64,000 nt of DNA, taken from Setoptus koraiensis. Its lineage: Eukaryota > Arthropoda. The notes beneath the pieces were generated by a model. It saw only the letters and a program-made list of their open reading frames with translations. It was not told the DNA's origin and ran no database searches. The stretch covers positions 15,810,001 through 15,874,000 of the forward strand of contig CM106585.1 in assembly GCA_048013815.1 (NCBI GenBank), in the 5' to 3' direction. A program made the position numbers and the translations under genes. Shown here piece by piece: positions 12,556-23,789 of the stretch. Numbering within the stretch: position 1 is the first letter of the stretch; every line of letters starts with the position of its first letter.

Positions 12556-13675
12556 CAATCATATCATTTTTGGTCCTAGTGGCGGAGTCGCCAAACACAT
12601 CATAATTGTCGGTCGGGCTCGGAGCGGTCCACTGGCGGCAGCTTGTTGATCGCAAATCGACTCTTGCGTGTCGGCGATTATTTTGAGGTTGCGCTGACGA
12701 TGATCGGTGCTGTTTATGGGTGCATTTGACTTGATTTGATTTCTGACTGTCGTCGTCGTCGTCTTGTTGCATCATATTTTTGTTTGTGTGATATTTGTGC
12801 GATTTGTGTTCGGCCGATAGTAATTGATCCACGGATCTGAGTGTGACCAAACGACAGTCTTGGTGCTGCAATAAATAAAAATATTCGCCCAATCCGGACG
12901 AATGTGTTAATTGTTGTTTGTTTATTAGTGGAGGTGTCCTCGCGGGGCTCAGCTCGCGCCACTCTATAAAATAGCAATAATAATAATGATCGTTGGCCGG
13001 TGATGCTATCACGTCGCCAGCGGCACACCAACTAACGGGCGTTTGGCTGTGTGGCGGCGCACAAACAACACAAATTGTTGAACGATTGTTCGATGTGGCC
13101 CTCGCATTGGCTGCTCCGTTTCTATTGGCATTGTTGTCGTGTAGCATTTTTGCATTCTGCAATAACACAAACCGGATCGAATTTTTTCGCTGCTCGTCTG
13201 GCTCACGTGCTGCTAAAAAGTTCGATCGCTCAATGGCTTCAGTTGACTGGTGAGTGGCATTGTGAGCAACGCTCGACAATGTGAGAGATTTCGTCATTGC
13301 AACTGATACTGGCCGCTGCACTGCGCAATTATTTGATTTATCCACATCATTAGCAACAGTTCTAAATCGAATAAACGCTCTCGTATCATGGTCGCACACT
13401 TGCAGCGTTGACTCTTCAGCGCTGCTCAGCAGGTGATGGCACATTCGTTTCTGGCGTTCGTCCCTTTTGTTGCGGGTTTGTTGTGCGCTTGTTGCGGTCG
13501 ATGTTGCTGGTTTTGGTGGTGTCGTTGTCGCTGATGTTGCTGTTGTTGTTGTTGCTGTTGTTGCTGTTGCCGCTGTTGTTGTTGTTGTTGCTGGTTTCAG
13601 AGTGGCCATGGCGACCGCTGGAGAGCACGCACAAAACTGCTTATGTGGTGTTGCTGCTGTCGTGGTGTCCGTCAT
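12556..13675 (-). CDS. Upstream coding exon of the Robo-like gene, low-complexity protein
   Basis: Minus-strand frame of 373 codons plus one base, ending in a GTAAGT donor at 12555. A run this long without a stop is not expected by chance at this composition. The protein begins with an Ala/Thr-rich tract (about residues 20-65, from a CAG/CAA-type repeat), then basic NKRDERQKR, Asn-rich parts, a tyrosine-rich patch YYYCYF around residue 230 and an Asp run near 305. No domain is recognised and no signal peptide is seen. The donor phase matches the acceptor of the Ig1 exon, so I infer one gene; if so, more than 700 residues precede Ig1, unlike ordinary Robo. Alternatives are another gene or partly untranslated leader. 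The 5' end is uncertain. Confidence 0.45.
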
Positions 13676-15223
13676 TTGTTTTTTCTCTTCTTCTTCGCTT
13701 CTGCGTTTATTACCTTTATTATGATATTATTATAATTTTGCTATTCTGACTGCCCTTGCTTCCTTTTTCCTTTATCAAAAAACTATGGAAATGTCGATGG
13801 CTTGCTGTTGCTCGTTCATGAGAAAATATGAAGCTACAAATGATGCAAAACTGTGTTGTGTTTTTTCTCTCTCATCAGTTCCTACTTTTGGTGGCAATCA
13901 ATAGCAATGAGTATGGAATTGGACTAACAACGATGCGTCATACGCTCGGCCACTTTAGCTGACAAGCAACTTTTCTATTCAGAAGAAATTATGAAACTTA
14001 TCAGCAGTGAATTTCCAGGAAATCATGAGCCGATGCAGGACGAAATTTTTCTCTTTCTTTCTTTCTTTCTTCTTGTGTAAACTGGTTTAATCACTTGCTG
14101 TTGCTGCTGTTGTTGTCCTTCGATGGTGCTAGTCGCTTCTTCCAATCAATGATGCAAATATAAACATATTTATTCAGTCGATATTTTGCTTGAATCTTCA
14201 TTCCAAGTTCGGCCACCGCTTGCTCTGCGTCATATGACACATGTAAACTCGAGTGAATGCAATGGCGGACGCTGGAACATAACCGACGACGATATAAATG
14301 TATTCATGTTGTTGATGTTGTTATTGTTGGTCAACTGCGCCGACTGTCGCTGATTCAACATGAACGGACTTCTCGCGCGACGCGACGCGACCGAACGAAC
14401 GATCGGCTCCCCCGGCACATGCGCAGAACGAAATTAAAGAATCGCAAAAATTCCGTAGCGCCATCCAGAGGCCTCTTAGACAACAACTCAGATGCTTCCT
14501 ACAACTTTCGTATGTATAGGTGATTCACATCCGACAGTGTCCTTTCCCAAATGGGCTAAATCACCGTGAGACTTTCGCAAAAACTTTCTCATGGAGATAG
14601 TTTGTGAGAAAAGCGCAATGGTCAATTTGTGCTAGTCCAAAGATTAATTCTGATTTACTGATTGAAAAACTTGAGCTCTCGCTAAGGATCTCATTATACA
14701 AAGTGAAAAAGTGTGAACACATGACTCTATCCTACTTTGTAAAATCCATCGCGAAATTAGTGGAAAAAATTAAATAATTGGCTTGACCAGCGATGACAAT
14801 ATTTTGACTGTGCCAACTGATTTTAAGCCAGGAAGAGTGAGTCGTTGCCGGCAGCACAAAACGACCGATGATAATTGATCAAGAGGCCCTCGAAGACAGT
14901 TCTCACGTTCCGGTACTCCTTCCGATTTTTGAGTTAAGAATGGAGCTAACAGTTCAAAAAGACTCTATAACTCTACATCTACTAACATTCCTAATGAGAC
15001 AACCACAAACTCAAAGGTATATCGGACAAAATGAAAGTAGTATCTTCTACTGATTAATTTACTCTTGAATCTTTATGGCGGAGAAAGTATATGCAAATGG
15101 ACAGTGTTAGTTAATAATGATTATTATTATTATTAGATAGAGTTGTACTGATGTAATTGTCTGTTGCAATGCAAAACATTTTATCCATCTACATTCGTTT
15201 TTATATTGATATTATTACTATTA
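13676..15223. other. Intergenic, no gene seen
   Basis: Presumed 5' flank of the Robo-like gene and 3' flank of RACK1. It contains a TTTC run (14047-14069), a short CTG/TTG run near 14098-14115 and ATT runs near 15120-15136. Short open frames here are not supported. Confidence 0.6.
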
Positions 15224-16189
15224 TTATTGATCTTTCTGTAAATCGCGCACTTGCCAATATCTGATGACGTGGTCAGTGTAGCCAGCGAATAGTAGCGATC
15301 CGTCGTGAGACCATGCCAATGAAACACAATGAGGTGATTTAGGTTTGGATGTTGAAGATATAACCTCAGGCCTCAATTCCTCAACTTGGTGTTTGTTCTC
15401 TAGATCCCAGATCTTGATGACTGGACCTGTGGCGACACACAACCAGTATCGGTTTGGCGAGAAACATAATGCGGTAATGATATCGTTGTGATCCAAAGTG
15501 TATAAATGTCGGCTGTCATTCAAGTCCCACAGCATAACTTTGAAGTCTTTTCCGCCCGATGCACACAATGAACCGTCAGGTGATACGGTGACTGTGTTCA
15601 AGTATCCAACGTGACCGTCGAAGGTATTTTTCAATTTGCAATTACTCAAGCTCCAAACTTTAACTATACGATCCCAGCCGGCACTAACAATGATTGGATT
15701 GGCTGTAGCTGGCGAAAATCTAACGCACGAAACCCAATCGTTATGTCCCTCAATTGTGAATTTACATTGTGCTAATGTATTCCATAACTTAATTGATTTA
15801 TCTCTAGATCCACTAACTATTTGACGATTATCAGCAGAGAAAGCAACACTGAGCACATCGTTGGTGTGATCTTCGAACCTGCGCGCCGTCTTGCCGGCCG
15901 TTAGATCCCACAAGCGGAGTGTCTTGTCCCATGAACCGGACAGAGCGTATTGACCATCCAATGAGAAGACAACATCTGTGATGAAGTGACCGTGACCCTT
16001 GAGACGTTTGTAAGGGTAGCCGTCTTCGGCGTTCAGCTTCCACAAGATGAGCGATTTGTCTCTAGATGAGCTCAGTACCGTGTCTGGAGTATGCTGGTTG
16101 GTTGCAATTTGTGTCACCCATCCATTGTGACCGTATAAAACACCCTTGGGAACAATGTCGAACAGTGGAGCCTCAATAGTTGCTGCCAT
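15224..16189 (-). CDS. RACK1: RACK1, small-ribosomal-subunit WD40 scaffold
   Basis: Complete 321-residue single-exon frame, close to the usual 313-319. Seven WD40 blades fill the protein. GH/DH starts and WD-type ends are plain: GHNGW(20-24)...LILWKL(47-52); GHGHF...LRLWDL; DHTND...IKLWN; GHNDW...VKVWS; GHVGY...VMLWDL; DHNDI...IKIWDL; last blade ending YWQV (311-314). The RDK triplet at 43-45 corresponds to the ribosome-contacting Arg36/Lys38 of vertebrate RACK1, and Tyr230 corresponds to the conserved LYTLD tyrosine. The protein sits on the 40S head, docks PKC and acts in translation control. The gene is divergent from the DHRS4-like gene 898 bases away. Lack of introns is notable; intact motifs argue against a dead retrocopy. 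Confidence 0.97.
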   Translation of the reverse strand: MAATIEAPLFDIVPKGVLYGHNGWVTQIATNQHTPDTVLSSSRDKSLILWKLNAEDGYPYKRLKGHGHFITDVVFSLDGQYALSGSWDKTLRLWDLTAGKTARRFEDHTNDVLSVAFSADNRQIVSGSRDKSIKLWNTLAQCKFTIEGHNDWVSCVRFSPATANPIIVSAGWDRIVKVWSLSNCKLKNTFDGHVGYLNTVTVSPDGSLCASGGKDFKVMLWDLNDSRHLYTLDHNDIITALCFSPNRYWLCVATGPVIKIWDLENKHQVEELRPEVISSTSKPKSPHCVSLAWSHDGSLLFAGYTDHVIRYWQVRDLQKDQ

Positions 16190-17087
16190 GATTGGTCCTA
16201 GCGATGATGATTTTGTTTTTTCTTATTTTGCGTTGAAATTATTAGTCTAGTTAGTTACTAATCCTGATTGAGTTGGCACCTTCAGATTTCTTTCTCGGTT
16301 GCTCACTCTTTTTGCTAAGGCCAATTGAACGTGTTGGTGGTGTGGTAGTTGTTCAACAACAAATAATATAGTAGCCGTGATGATAATAATTTAGTAATAA
16401 TAGGAAAGATTATAGTTAGTCTGTAAATTTCAGATCAATACCAGAGACAGAGAGTAAGTGCTAATAATGTTGGAGAAGCCGGCCAGATTGACAATACACG
16501 AATAAGTGAACATGCATGTGGTTCTCCATTACATGGAGCTGCTGCTGCTTAAATTACTCGCGAACACTTGTATTCAGCATGCAAGCGCACATTGAGGATA
16601 GCACACACACGTCCGGATGGACTCGATTCTGCCATTGCGCACGCTCAGATGCTATTTGCGCGAAATATAAACTGTCTTTTTTCAAAAAAAAAAAAAAAAT
16701 CAAAGCCCAAAATCCCCTGTTATGCAAACAGGTGCTCGCAATTTCTTTCATGTCAGATATCGAGACGAGATGAGAATGATCATCATTATCGCAATCTACC
16801 ACACACACCATCGTGTGTCTCTGGGCAGGTGAATCGTCATTAACATTTCGGAGATATTACCTAACGAGCCGCCGCATTGGAAATCTCACAACAACGTAGG
16901 ACGCCCGAGCAACATCTTAACACAAGGTTGTTTTCATTCCGTCTGTGTAACCCAACCCACATATGCCACATATTCAGCCTATCCAGTGTGACAATCTGAT
17001 AACAAATTCACTAGTTGGCCAGACACAACCACATACTCCATACATTCGCAACGGCTAATTGATTAAAACCACCAGCAATCTTCCAAA
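16190..17087. promoter_or_regulatory. Divergent intergenic region between RACK1 and DHRS4-like gene
   Basis: These 898 bases separate two head-to-head genes and must contain both promoters and 5' leaders. I see no clear TATA box. A poly(A) run lies at 16685-16699. A bidirectional promoter is inferred from layout only. Confidence 0.5.
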
Positions 17088-18097
17088 ATGAACACTTCCA
17101 AACTTGTGCCTGTCTCTAGAATCCTCAGCAATTCTAGGGGCCTGCCGTCGTTCTTGAGCCGTTCTTTGAGCACCAAGAGCAAAGCTTCAAGTGCATCGGA
17201 TATTTATGTACCAAGCACTAAACTGGCAAACAAAGTTGCCATTGTGACCGCCTCAACTCAAGGGTGAGTCTTCGAGACAACGATTTTATAACAAGCCGGC
17301 TGGACACCGACACACCCAAGCACACTAGAATGCCTTCATAAGTAAAACCATCTAGGTAGACTCATCTTTTCTAACTCAAATTTTTGTTCGTCCTCAGTAT
17401 TGGATTTTCCATTGCTAGAAAACTTGCAACCGACGGAGCCAAGGTAGTAATAAGCAGCAGAAAGGAGGAGAATGTCAATGAAGCCCTCGCTAAGCTGAAA
17501 TCGTACAATCTCGACGTGGCAGGTCTCACGTGTCATGTCGGCAAGGAGGAAGATAGACAGAGAGTTGTTGACTTTACTATAAAACAGTATGGCAAAATAG
17601 ATTTTCTCATATCGAATGCCGCAGCCAATCCTCATATGGGAGACATACTGGACATCACTGAGAGCCAATATGACAAAATATTTGATATCAATGTTAAGTC
17701 GGCATTTATGCTCACGCAGAAGATTGTTCCACACATGAAAAAGAATGGCCCAGATGGTGGCTCTATTGTCTTCGTAGGATCAATTGCCGGATATGTACCG
17801 TTTCCAATGATAGGGATGTACTCGGTGTCTAAGACAGCTCTACTTGGCCTGACAAAAGTATTGTCTTCCACGTTAGCTCAAGAGAATATCAGGGTCAACA
17901 ACATAGTTCCCGGTCTGGTAGAGACCAAATTTAGTGAGATCCTAATGAACGATGAAGTAGCTGCGTTAGCGGATGTAAAACGATTCGGACAACCGGACGA
18001 ACTAGGAGGTATTGTCAGCTTCTTATGCAGTAAAGAAGCTTCCTTTGTGACGGGCGAAAGTATTTGCGTCACTGGTGGATTTCCGTCCAGACTTTGA
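17088..18097 (+). CDS. DHRS4: DHRS4-like NADP-dependent carbonyl reductase (SDR family)
   Basis: Two exons, 17088-17263 and 17398-18097, joined by a GTGAGT...CTCAG intron of 134 bases inside the glycine motif; product 291 residues. The Rossmann cofactor motif TASTQGIG is at 54-61, SNAA at 131-134 and the catalytic triad is Ser187, Tyr200, Lys204 (YSVSK). KTALLGLTK, NNIVPGLVETKFS and GIVSFLCS are typical of DHRS4, which reduces retinal and other carbonyls with NADPH. The C-terminus SRL (289-291) is a type 1 peroxisomal signal. Residues 1-35 are rich in Arg/Ser with few acids and resemble a mitochondrial presequence, so dual targeting is possible. The start at 17088 follows CAAA and is the first Met; the frame upstream is not obviously coding. 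Confidence 0.95.
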
Positions 18098-19152
18098 AAC
18101 AAACTCTTGTGTTTTTTATGCCTATTCGATTATAACTTAATCTCAAAATGTTTGTAAGGTATGTCAGAATCGTGTCATTTGGATAGAAGATTTCGGGTTA
18201 TCATTTCACCAAACTTAGGCGCATTTTTTTGCACACTATATATACTCATTATATACTATATATAGACAGTTGAGACAGTTCCATTAATGTTCCCGCTCGG
18301 CGTTGAAATGCCTGGGGTTTTTATCAATGATATATAAAATTTTTGCCGTTGAAGATATTCACATCTTGTTGAATGAAACGACATTCGATTTGTAATCTCA
18401 GTGGTGTGGAAAAGCACCACCAAACTAACTTACTTATTTAAAAGGATTAGTCGGCTCTGGCCAATCATTCCTTAGTTATGGATTAGTTGAGCTGCCTCTC
18501 TGTGCATTTCACTTGGCTCCCATGTAAAATTTGTTTTCTCATTTTAGTCAAGCGAAAAACAGTCCGGGACAACCCCATCAGAGACTTTCGAAAGCTTGCA
18601 ATGACCACACACGAGACAGGTAGTAAAAAGCGTCAGATAGACAGGTTACAAAGAAACATGACAACTGCTTCAAACTCTCAGAAAAGAATGATCCAATCAA
18701 TTCAACTATCGCAATGACAAATCTGACAGCTTTAGTACCTGAGTTTTGGCCACAATATCAAGCTCTTGTCGAAGCTCGCAATGTTATTCTTCAATCCGAT
18801 TCCTCTATCCGTTGTGGTTATGTTGTTATTAATTTGTGAAAAATATCATAACCAGCTCGTATAATAATAACAAAAAAGTAATAGTTGCCAGGACAGAATT
18901 CAACGAATATTACTGGCGAAATGTGATGACAGAACAAGGTAAATATTCATTTGAAGTTCATTGACACCTCGCATAGAAGTTAGATCACCTGAGTGGCGTT
19001 GCCATTAGCAACCATGCATGGATAGCAGCACCCAAATGTCGCTTGAGGGTATTGTCTAAGTAGTGCAGTCTATTTGTGGAATATTATCCAACGGACATGA
19101 TGATAGAATAATAACTGGAAGACATTGGCTAGTTTATTCAATTAGCGCGTCA

Positions 19153-19203
19153 GGTATATAAGGATGCAAACATATGCATCGTCTAAAGCATACACTCAGT
19201 TCA
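19153..19203 (+). promoter_or_regulatory. Orphan TATA-plus-initiator-like sequence
   Basis: TATATAAGG at about 19154-19162 is followed some 35 bases downstream by ACTCAGTTC, resembling an arthropod Inr (TCAGT). No open frame of note follows, so it may be chance or serve a non-coding or spliced transcript. Confidence 0.2.
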
Positions 19204-20923
19204 AGATTGATGATAACTAATTGCATTTTAGTGAGGACTATTACTATACTGTACTATTACTATATTGTGCTTGTGGCACGTGACAGCTATTGTGACATCT
19301 TTACCGAAAGAAAAACGCAAATGCCACGGTAGACACGAATGACAATAATAGATAAAAACAGTATTGACCAACATAAGGAAGATGTGTCAACAAAACAATG
19401 TTCGTAGCTAAAAAACAAAGAAACGGAACAAACACAGTCTATCGGCGGTTGTATGTTATTATATTTCATCTTTACATTATACTATCAAAGAGGGGCATTC
19501 TATTGGTAAGTGTATTGGAGGTGGACATTGTTGTTGACCATTTTGTCTCAGCAGAGGATGCCATCATCTCAAGTTATCTCATGAGAGTGTTTCATCTAGA
19601 AAGATGTCGGATGCTCTATGTAGCTGTTGTCCATTTGTTGTTATCCCACACAATGGCCGCGATGACCACAATGGCCATAATTCTTCTACTTATACACCAT
19701 GTACCATGGGAACCAACTTAGTGGAAGCAATGCGATGAGACACAGGCAAAGAGAGAGGTAGACCACAGACACCTTTTGCAGAAAAGAAAAAATCCATCTG
19801 GCTCATGTTCTAAGCAACAAGATAGCTCAGGCACTGGAATTATTCGTGCGCTCACAATCTATTCATTGAAATATCATTGATGATTTAATAACACGATTTT
19901 TGTTGTTTTGTCATTCATATTAGCGTGGCATCATTTGTTATTGTTGCATACGCAGTGGGTATTAACCTCATCAGATCGGTACGTACAGAGTGTTTTGTTA
20001 GCAGGCATGACAAGTGATGCCAATTGACACAATTAGGACACAATTGGTCCCTCACCTGTAAATGTGCATGTGCCATATCAGACTTAACAAACAGATCTGA
20101 GATACGTTGGACTTAAACAGTTAGAGAGCAGACATTCACACAGACTGTGTAATAGGCATCAAAATAGCGAGAGAGACAACAAGGCTAACAGGTGAGTCGC
20201 GTTAGTGAGTCTTTTGTACTGCTGCAATTCTGTAGCACATGACTATCGCAAGATAGATCTACACTAAACTGGGTGAGAGAGCGAGAGAGAGAGAGTCGGA
20301 CGAACAACTAACAAAAAGAATGGATTTGTCTGGATTTTTTCGCTTCTGAATTCGCTCGCCGTGTCTCCGCATCTCTGGTGGTCGTTTTGTCGAGATTAAG
20401 GACATGTTCCAGTGAATAGATCTGTCAGTGGTGAGATACCGAATATTGCCGCCATGACAAGCAGCCAGCATTGGATAAGCCGGTCGTCGTTGCCGTCTAA
20501 AAATGTCGGTACAAAGACAAAAGCGTCTAATTGTTGGTCGCTTAATCATAACACTGTGTTATGTTAACAGTGCCAGCTTCCCAACTTTCTATCTAGGAGC
20601 TTTTATCTGTGAGCCATGTCAGCGTGTGTGGGAGTGAGCTCGCATTTGTTTGTTGTTCGCTGGCGAGCCTCACAAATTCTGGCTCACATCGCCGTGCCGT
20701 ATTCCGCAAGGCTGCCGTATGACAGTTGCACAGTTAGAAATAACAACAACAACAACAACAGCGACAACAACAACAGCAACACTTCGCTTGTTACCGCAAC
20801 AATCCGATAGGTGTGGCCTCTTCCAGGTGGCGCGCTTGCAGCAACAGATGTCAGGCCAGTCGTCCGACTGTGCGTTAACCGCTTCACGCTAGCTGGCTCG
20901 GCGAGCCTAGCTTGCCAGGCTGT

Positions 20924-20933
20924 CGTTGTTGTC

Positions 20934-21022
<89 letters not shown>
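20924..21022. repeat. Long (GTT)n microsatellite
   Basis: About 30 GTT units, interrupted by GTC at the left end. Long apparent Val, Leu, Cys or Thr runs in the six frames here are artefacts of the repeat. Confidence 0.95.
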
Positions 21023-21024
<2 letters not shown>

Positions 21025-22095
21025 TGTTGCTCGGCTCATTCGAGCAGCAACTGTCAAACTGCACAGACGTTTTGTGTGTTATAAGCCCTTGTTGAAACAA
21101 CAAAATTCATCTGACAACGAGAGAGCGACAAATCACCCAAGAGCATCAAGTCTAACAAGAGACTCATCATTCTAGATTGTTGATATTGTTATTTTAAATG
21201 CGCGATATCATTGTTTGCGCTATCAAGCCAGCATCGCCAACTTGTAATGTGCATCGTAAAAATATTTTAATTTCAGCACCGAGAGAATTGCTGCCGCGTC
21301 AGTGTGGTAGCTGTTTATTGGTTAGTCAGCAAAGAGTGAGTAGTTAAAGAATAAAATCACCTACAGCAACAGCAACAACACAACAAGCGCCAGAAACAAC
21401 AGCGTAATTGAATGCAAGCCACACTTAACAGCATCACCACAAACAGCAACAGCAAACTATTAATAATATTGTCAGCTTCCTGCAGCTAGATTATGCGACT
21501 GAATTTCATCGCACTATTCCAACCGACGAAAGAATTCAACGCCAGAGCGGCAACCTTGCCCGAATCCTGTTCCTATTATGACTTTATTTGTTTTCTCTGC
21601 CTGTCTGTCTGTCTCTCCAAAAGTTTGTGCATAACAACAACTGATAGGTGCTAGTGCGAACACACAACTACCACAACAAAGCAAGTGATGCGGTTGCTCC
21701 ATGACAACACACACACACACACACCACGTACGTCGTCTTGACTAACAGCAACGCCACGCAACAGGTAACTCGGTTGTATGCAAACAACAACAACAACAGT
21801 GATTGATGAGTTGCAAAATTTTGTTTGCCATCGCAGGACGCACAGGAGTGCCCTTTTGTGAGCCCTTTCGAAGCCGGAGCAGCTTACTATTTGCTATCAG
21901 CGCGCCTTTGTCTGCTCTCTCACACTGAACACTCCGGAATCCGGATAGTATCGCCAATATATTGCAATAAGTGCAAAGCTAGACGCCGTCGGCTAGCGAG
22001 TCAAGTGCAGCCGACTGCTGCCTCTAGTGACAGTGTATGAATGGGTAGGTACTTGTTGTTCGTTTCACTTTGTTAGCTGGAGCGGAGAGAGAATA

Positions 22096-22155
22096 GCTCG
22101 CTTGCGTTTAGGGATATGCGAGTGAGCTCGCTTGCGTTTAGGGATATACGAGTTA
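22096..22155. repeat. 30-bp tandem duplication
   Basis: Two units beginning GCTCGCTTGCGTTTAGGGAT (22096-22125, 22126-22155) that differ at three positions. Confidence 0.9.
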
Positions 22156-23487
22156 GCTAAGTTGGGGTTGGTTGGGCACACACCAGGTTAGTTAGCTGTT
22201 GCGTTCACATGGTCGGATATCATCGTCGCGCAGTGTTAGCACAAGCGCGCACACTGTGACAGCACAATAGTCGCAAGTCTTGCAAGATGGTGCGAGCCAA
22301 TCAAGTTTGCCATTACTATATCTATTACTTATACACATGATAGATATATTATTACTATCATTTGTGAGCTCGCATTCCGACAGTCGCTGTCGAGCAGTCG
22401 CTGTCGAGCCGTCGCTGTTGAGTCGCAGTGCGTGTGCGTGTGTGTGTGTGTGTTGATGGCGGTGGCTCGATAATCGTTATAGCATTCGCGCATTATCAGC
22501 TCGCTCTCGCCGTGCGTGCCTGATAATGGCTGATAAAGTAGTCTACAAACAGAGCTTGCTGGCAGCGTTAGCATATAGGCATAATGGATAGCGCATTAGG
22601 CTGCCGCTCGGGCCGCGCTAACAGCCAGCCACAGGTATGGCTGCCACAGGTTGTACTCGCAAGCAGCGTCGTCGACGTTGTTGACGATGTTTTTTCGTGC
22701 GTACTACAGTACACAAATGTGTGTGTGTGTGCTGTTACTGTTGCTCTTGGGACTGCACTCTTGCAGCCCCGCCAGCCCAAGCTTGGCCAGCCAGCCAGCC
22801 AGCCCAAGCTCGGCCAGCTAGCCCAAGCTGCTTGTTGAGCACACTCAACGGAGTGGGGGCCGCGCTGCAAGTGGTTGTAGTGGCTGGCGAGCAACTTGCC
22901 CAATCGGTGCGCTCGCAGCAGCAGCAGCCGTTCGACAGCCACACTCGCTGTGAGTGCGCATTCTGCAATTGTGCAAATTACAGTCGACACAGTGTTGCCA
23001 TCGACAGCCAGTGGTACAGCCAGCCATCGCATGCCATAGTAACCATTAACACTTTCTCCTCTTGCCACCATTGCGCTCATTGCAGTGCGTGCAGTGTCTG
23101 CGTTGCAGGAAAAGCAGTTTTGTTATTCGCGATTCACCCGTCGCATCACACACCGACTTTTGTGCCAAGTTTTGTGCGACTCTTGAGCGACTTTTTGGCG
23201 ACTCTTGTCCCCAGTGCCCAACCAAAATACAGCAGCCCGTGCGACACACACACACCCAGAGAGCGGAAACGCAAGCGCAACAAATAGCAGCCAGCGACTG
23301 TTGCATGCCAGCAGGCGCGAATGCAAATCGAATATTGGGAGCGCGAAGAGTGCGCACAACAAAATCGAATTTCGCCCTCGAGTCACACTCGACCAATGCC
23401 GCGGCCATCTTGGTGTGCAAGCGTGTGCGTGTGTGCGCGGCCTGTGTGAGCGCCCGAAATTGTTCGACGGCCAGCGCCGGGCAGCAA

Positions 23488-23570
23488 CAGTTCGACGGCA
23501 GCAGCTCGACGACAACAGTTCGGCGACAACAGTTCGATCGCAACAGTTCGACGACAACAGTTCGACACCG
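23488..23570. repeat. Degenerate GACAACAGTTCG repeat
   Basis: Several 12-15 base units with core ACAGTTCGACG lie in the probable leader region of the next gene. Confidence 0.75.
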
Positions 23571-23789
23571 ATCGTCGCTAATTAATTAGTCCGCATTGAC
23601 GAGCGACCAAACGTGCGCTCGGCGCAATTATTTTTATCCGCATTATTAACATTATCATCATTATTATTATTATATCATTATTATTGAATCATTATTATTA
23701 TTATTATATCGTTATTATTGTTGTATCGCAACCGTTTATCGCCACCATCGTTAAATTAATATAGTATCGCCTGAGCATCGCAGACCAAC

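Larger units (their letters stand above)
18098..23789. other. Gene-less stretch upstream of the large gene
   Basis: No exon is recognised. It holds the 3' flank of the DHRS4-like gene, simple repeats (GA at 20275-20294, CAA runs near 20742-20785, a long GTT run, CT/GT runs), and near 23490-23570 a string of TTCGACGACAACAG-like units. The last few hundred bases, AT-rich with ATT runs, are probably promoter and leader of the gene starting at 23790. Confidence 0.55.

Noticed and set aside
19398-19721. 107-codon frame on the plus strand
   Set aside because: Hydrophobic but without recognisable motif, signal or splice context.
20684-21103. Poly-Thr, poly-Val and poly-Cys frames
   Set aside because: Direct translation of the (GTT)n microsatellite in different frames.
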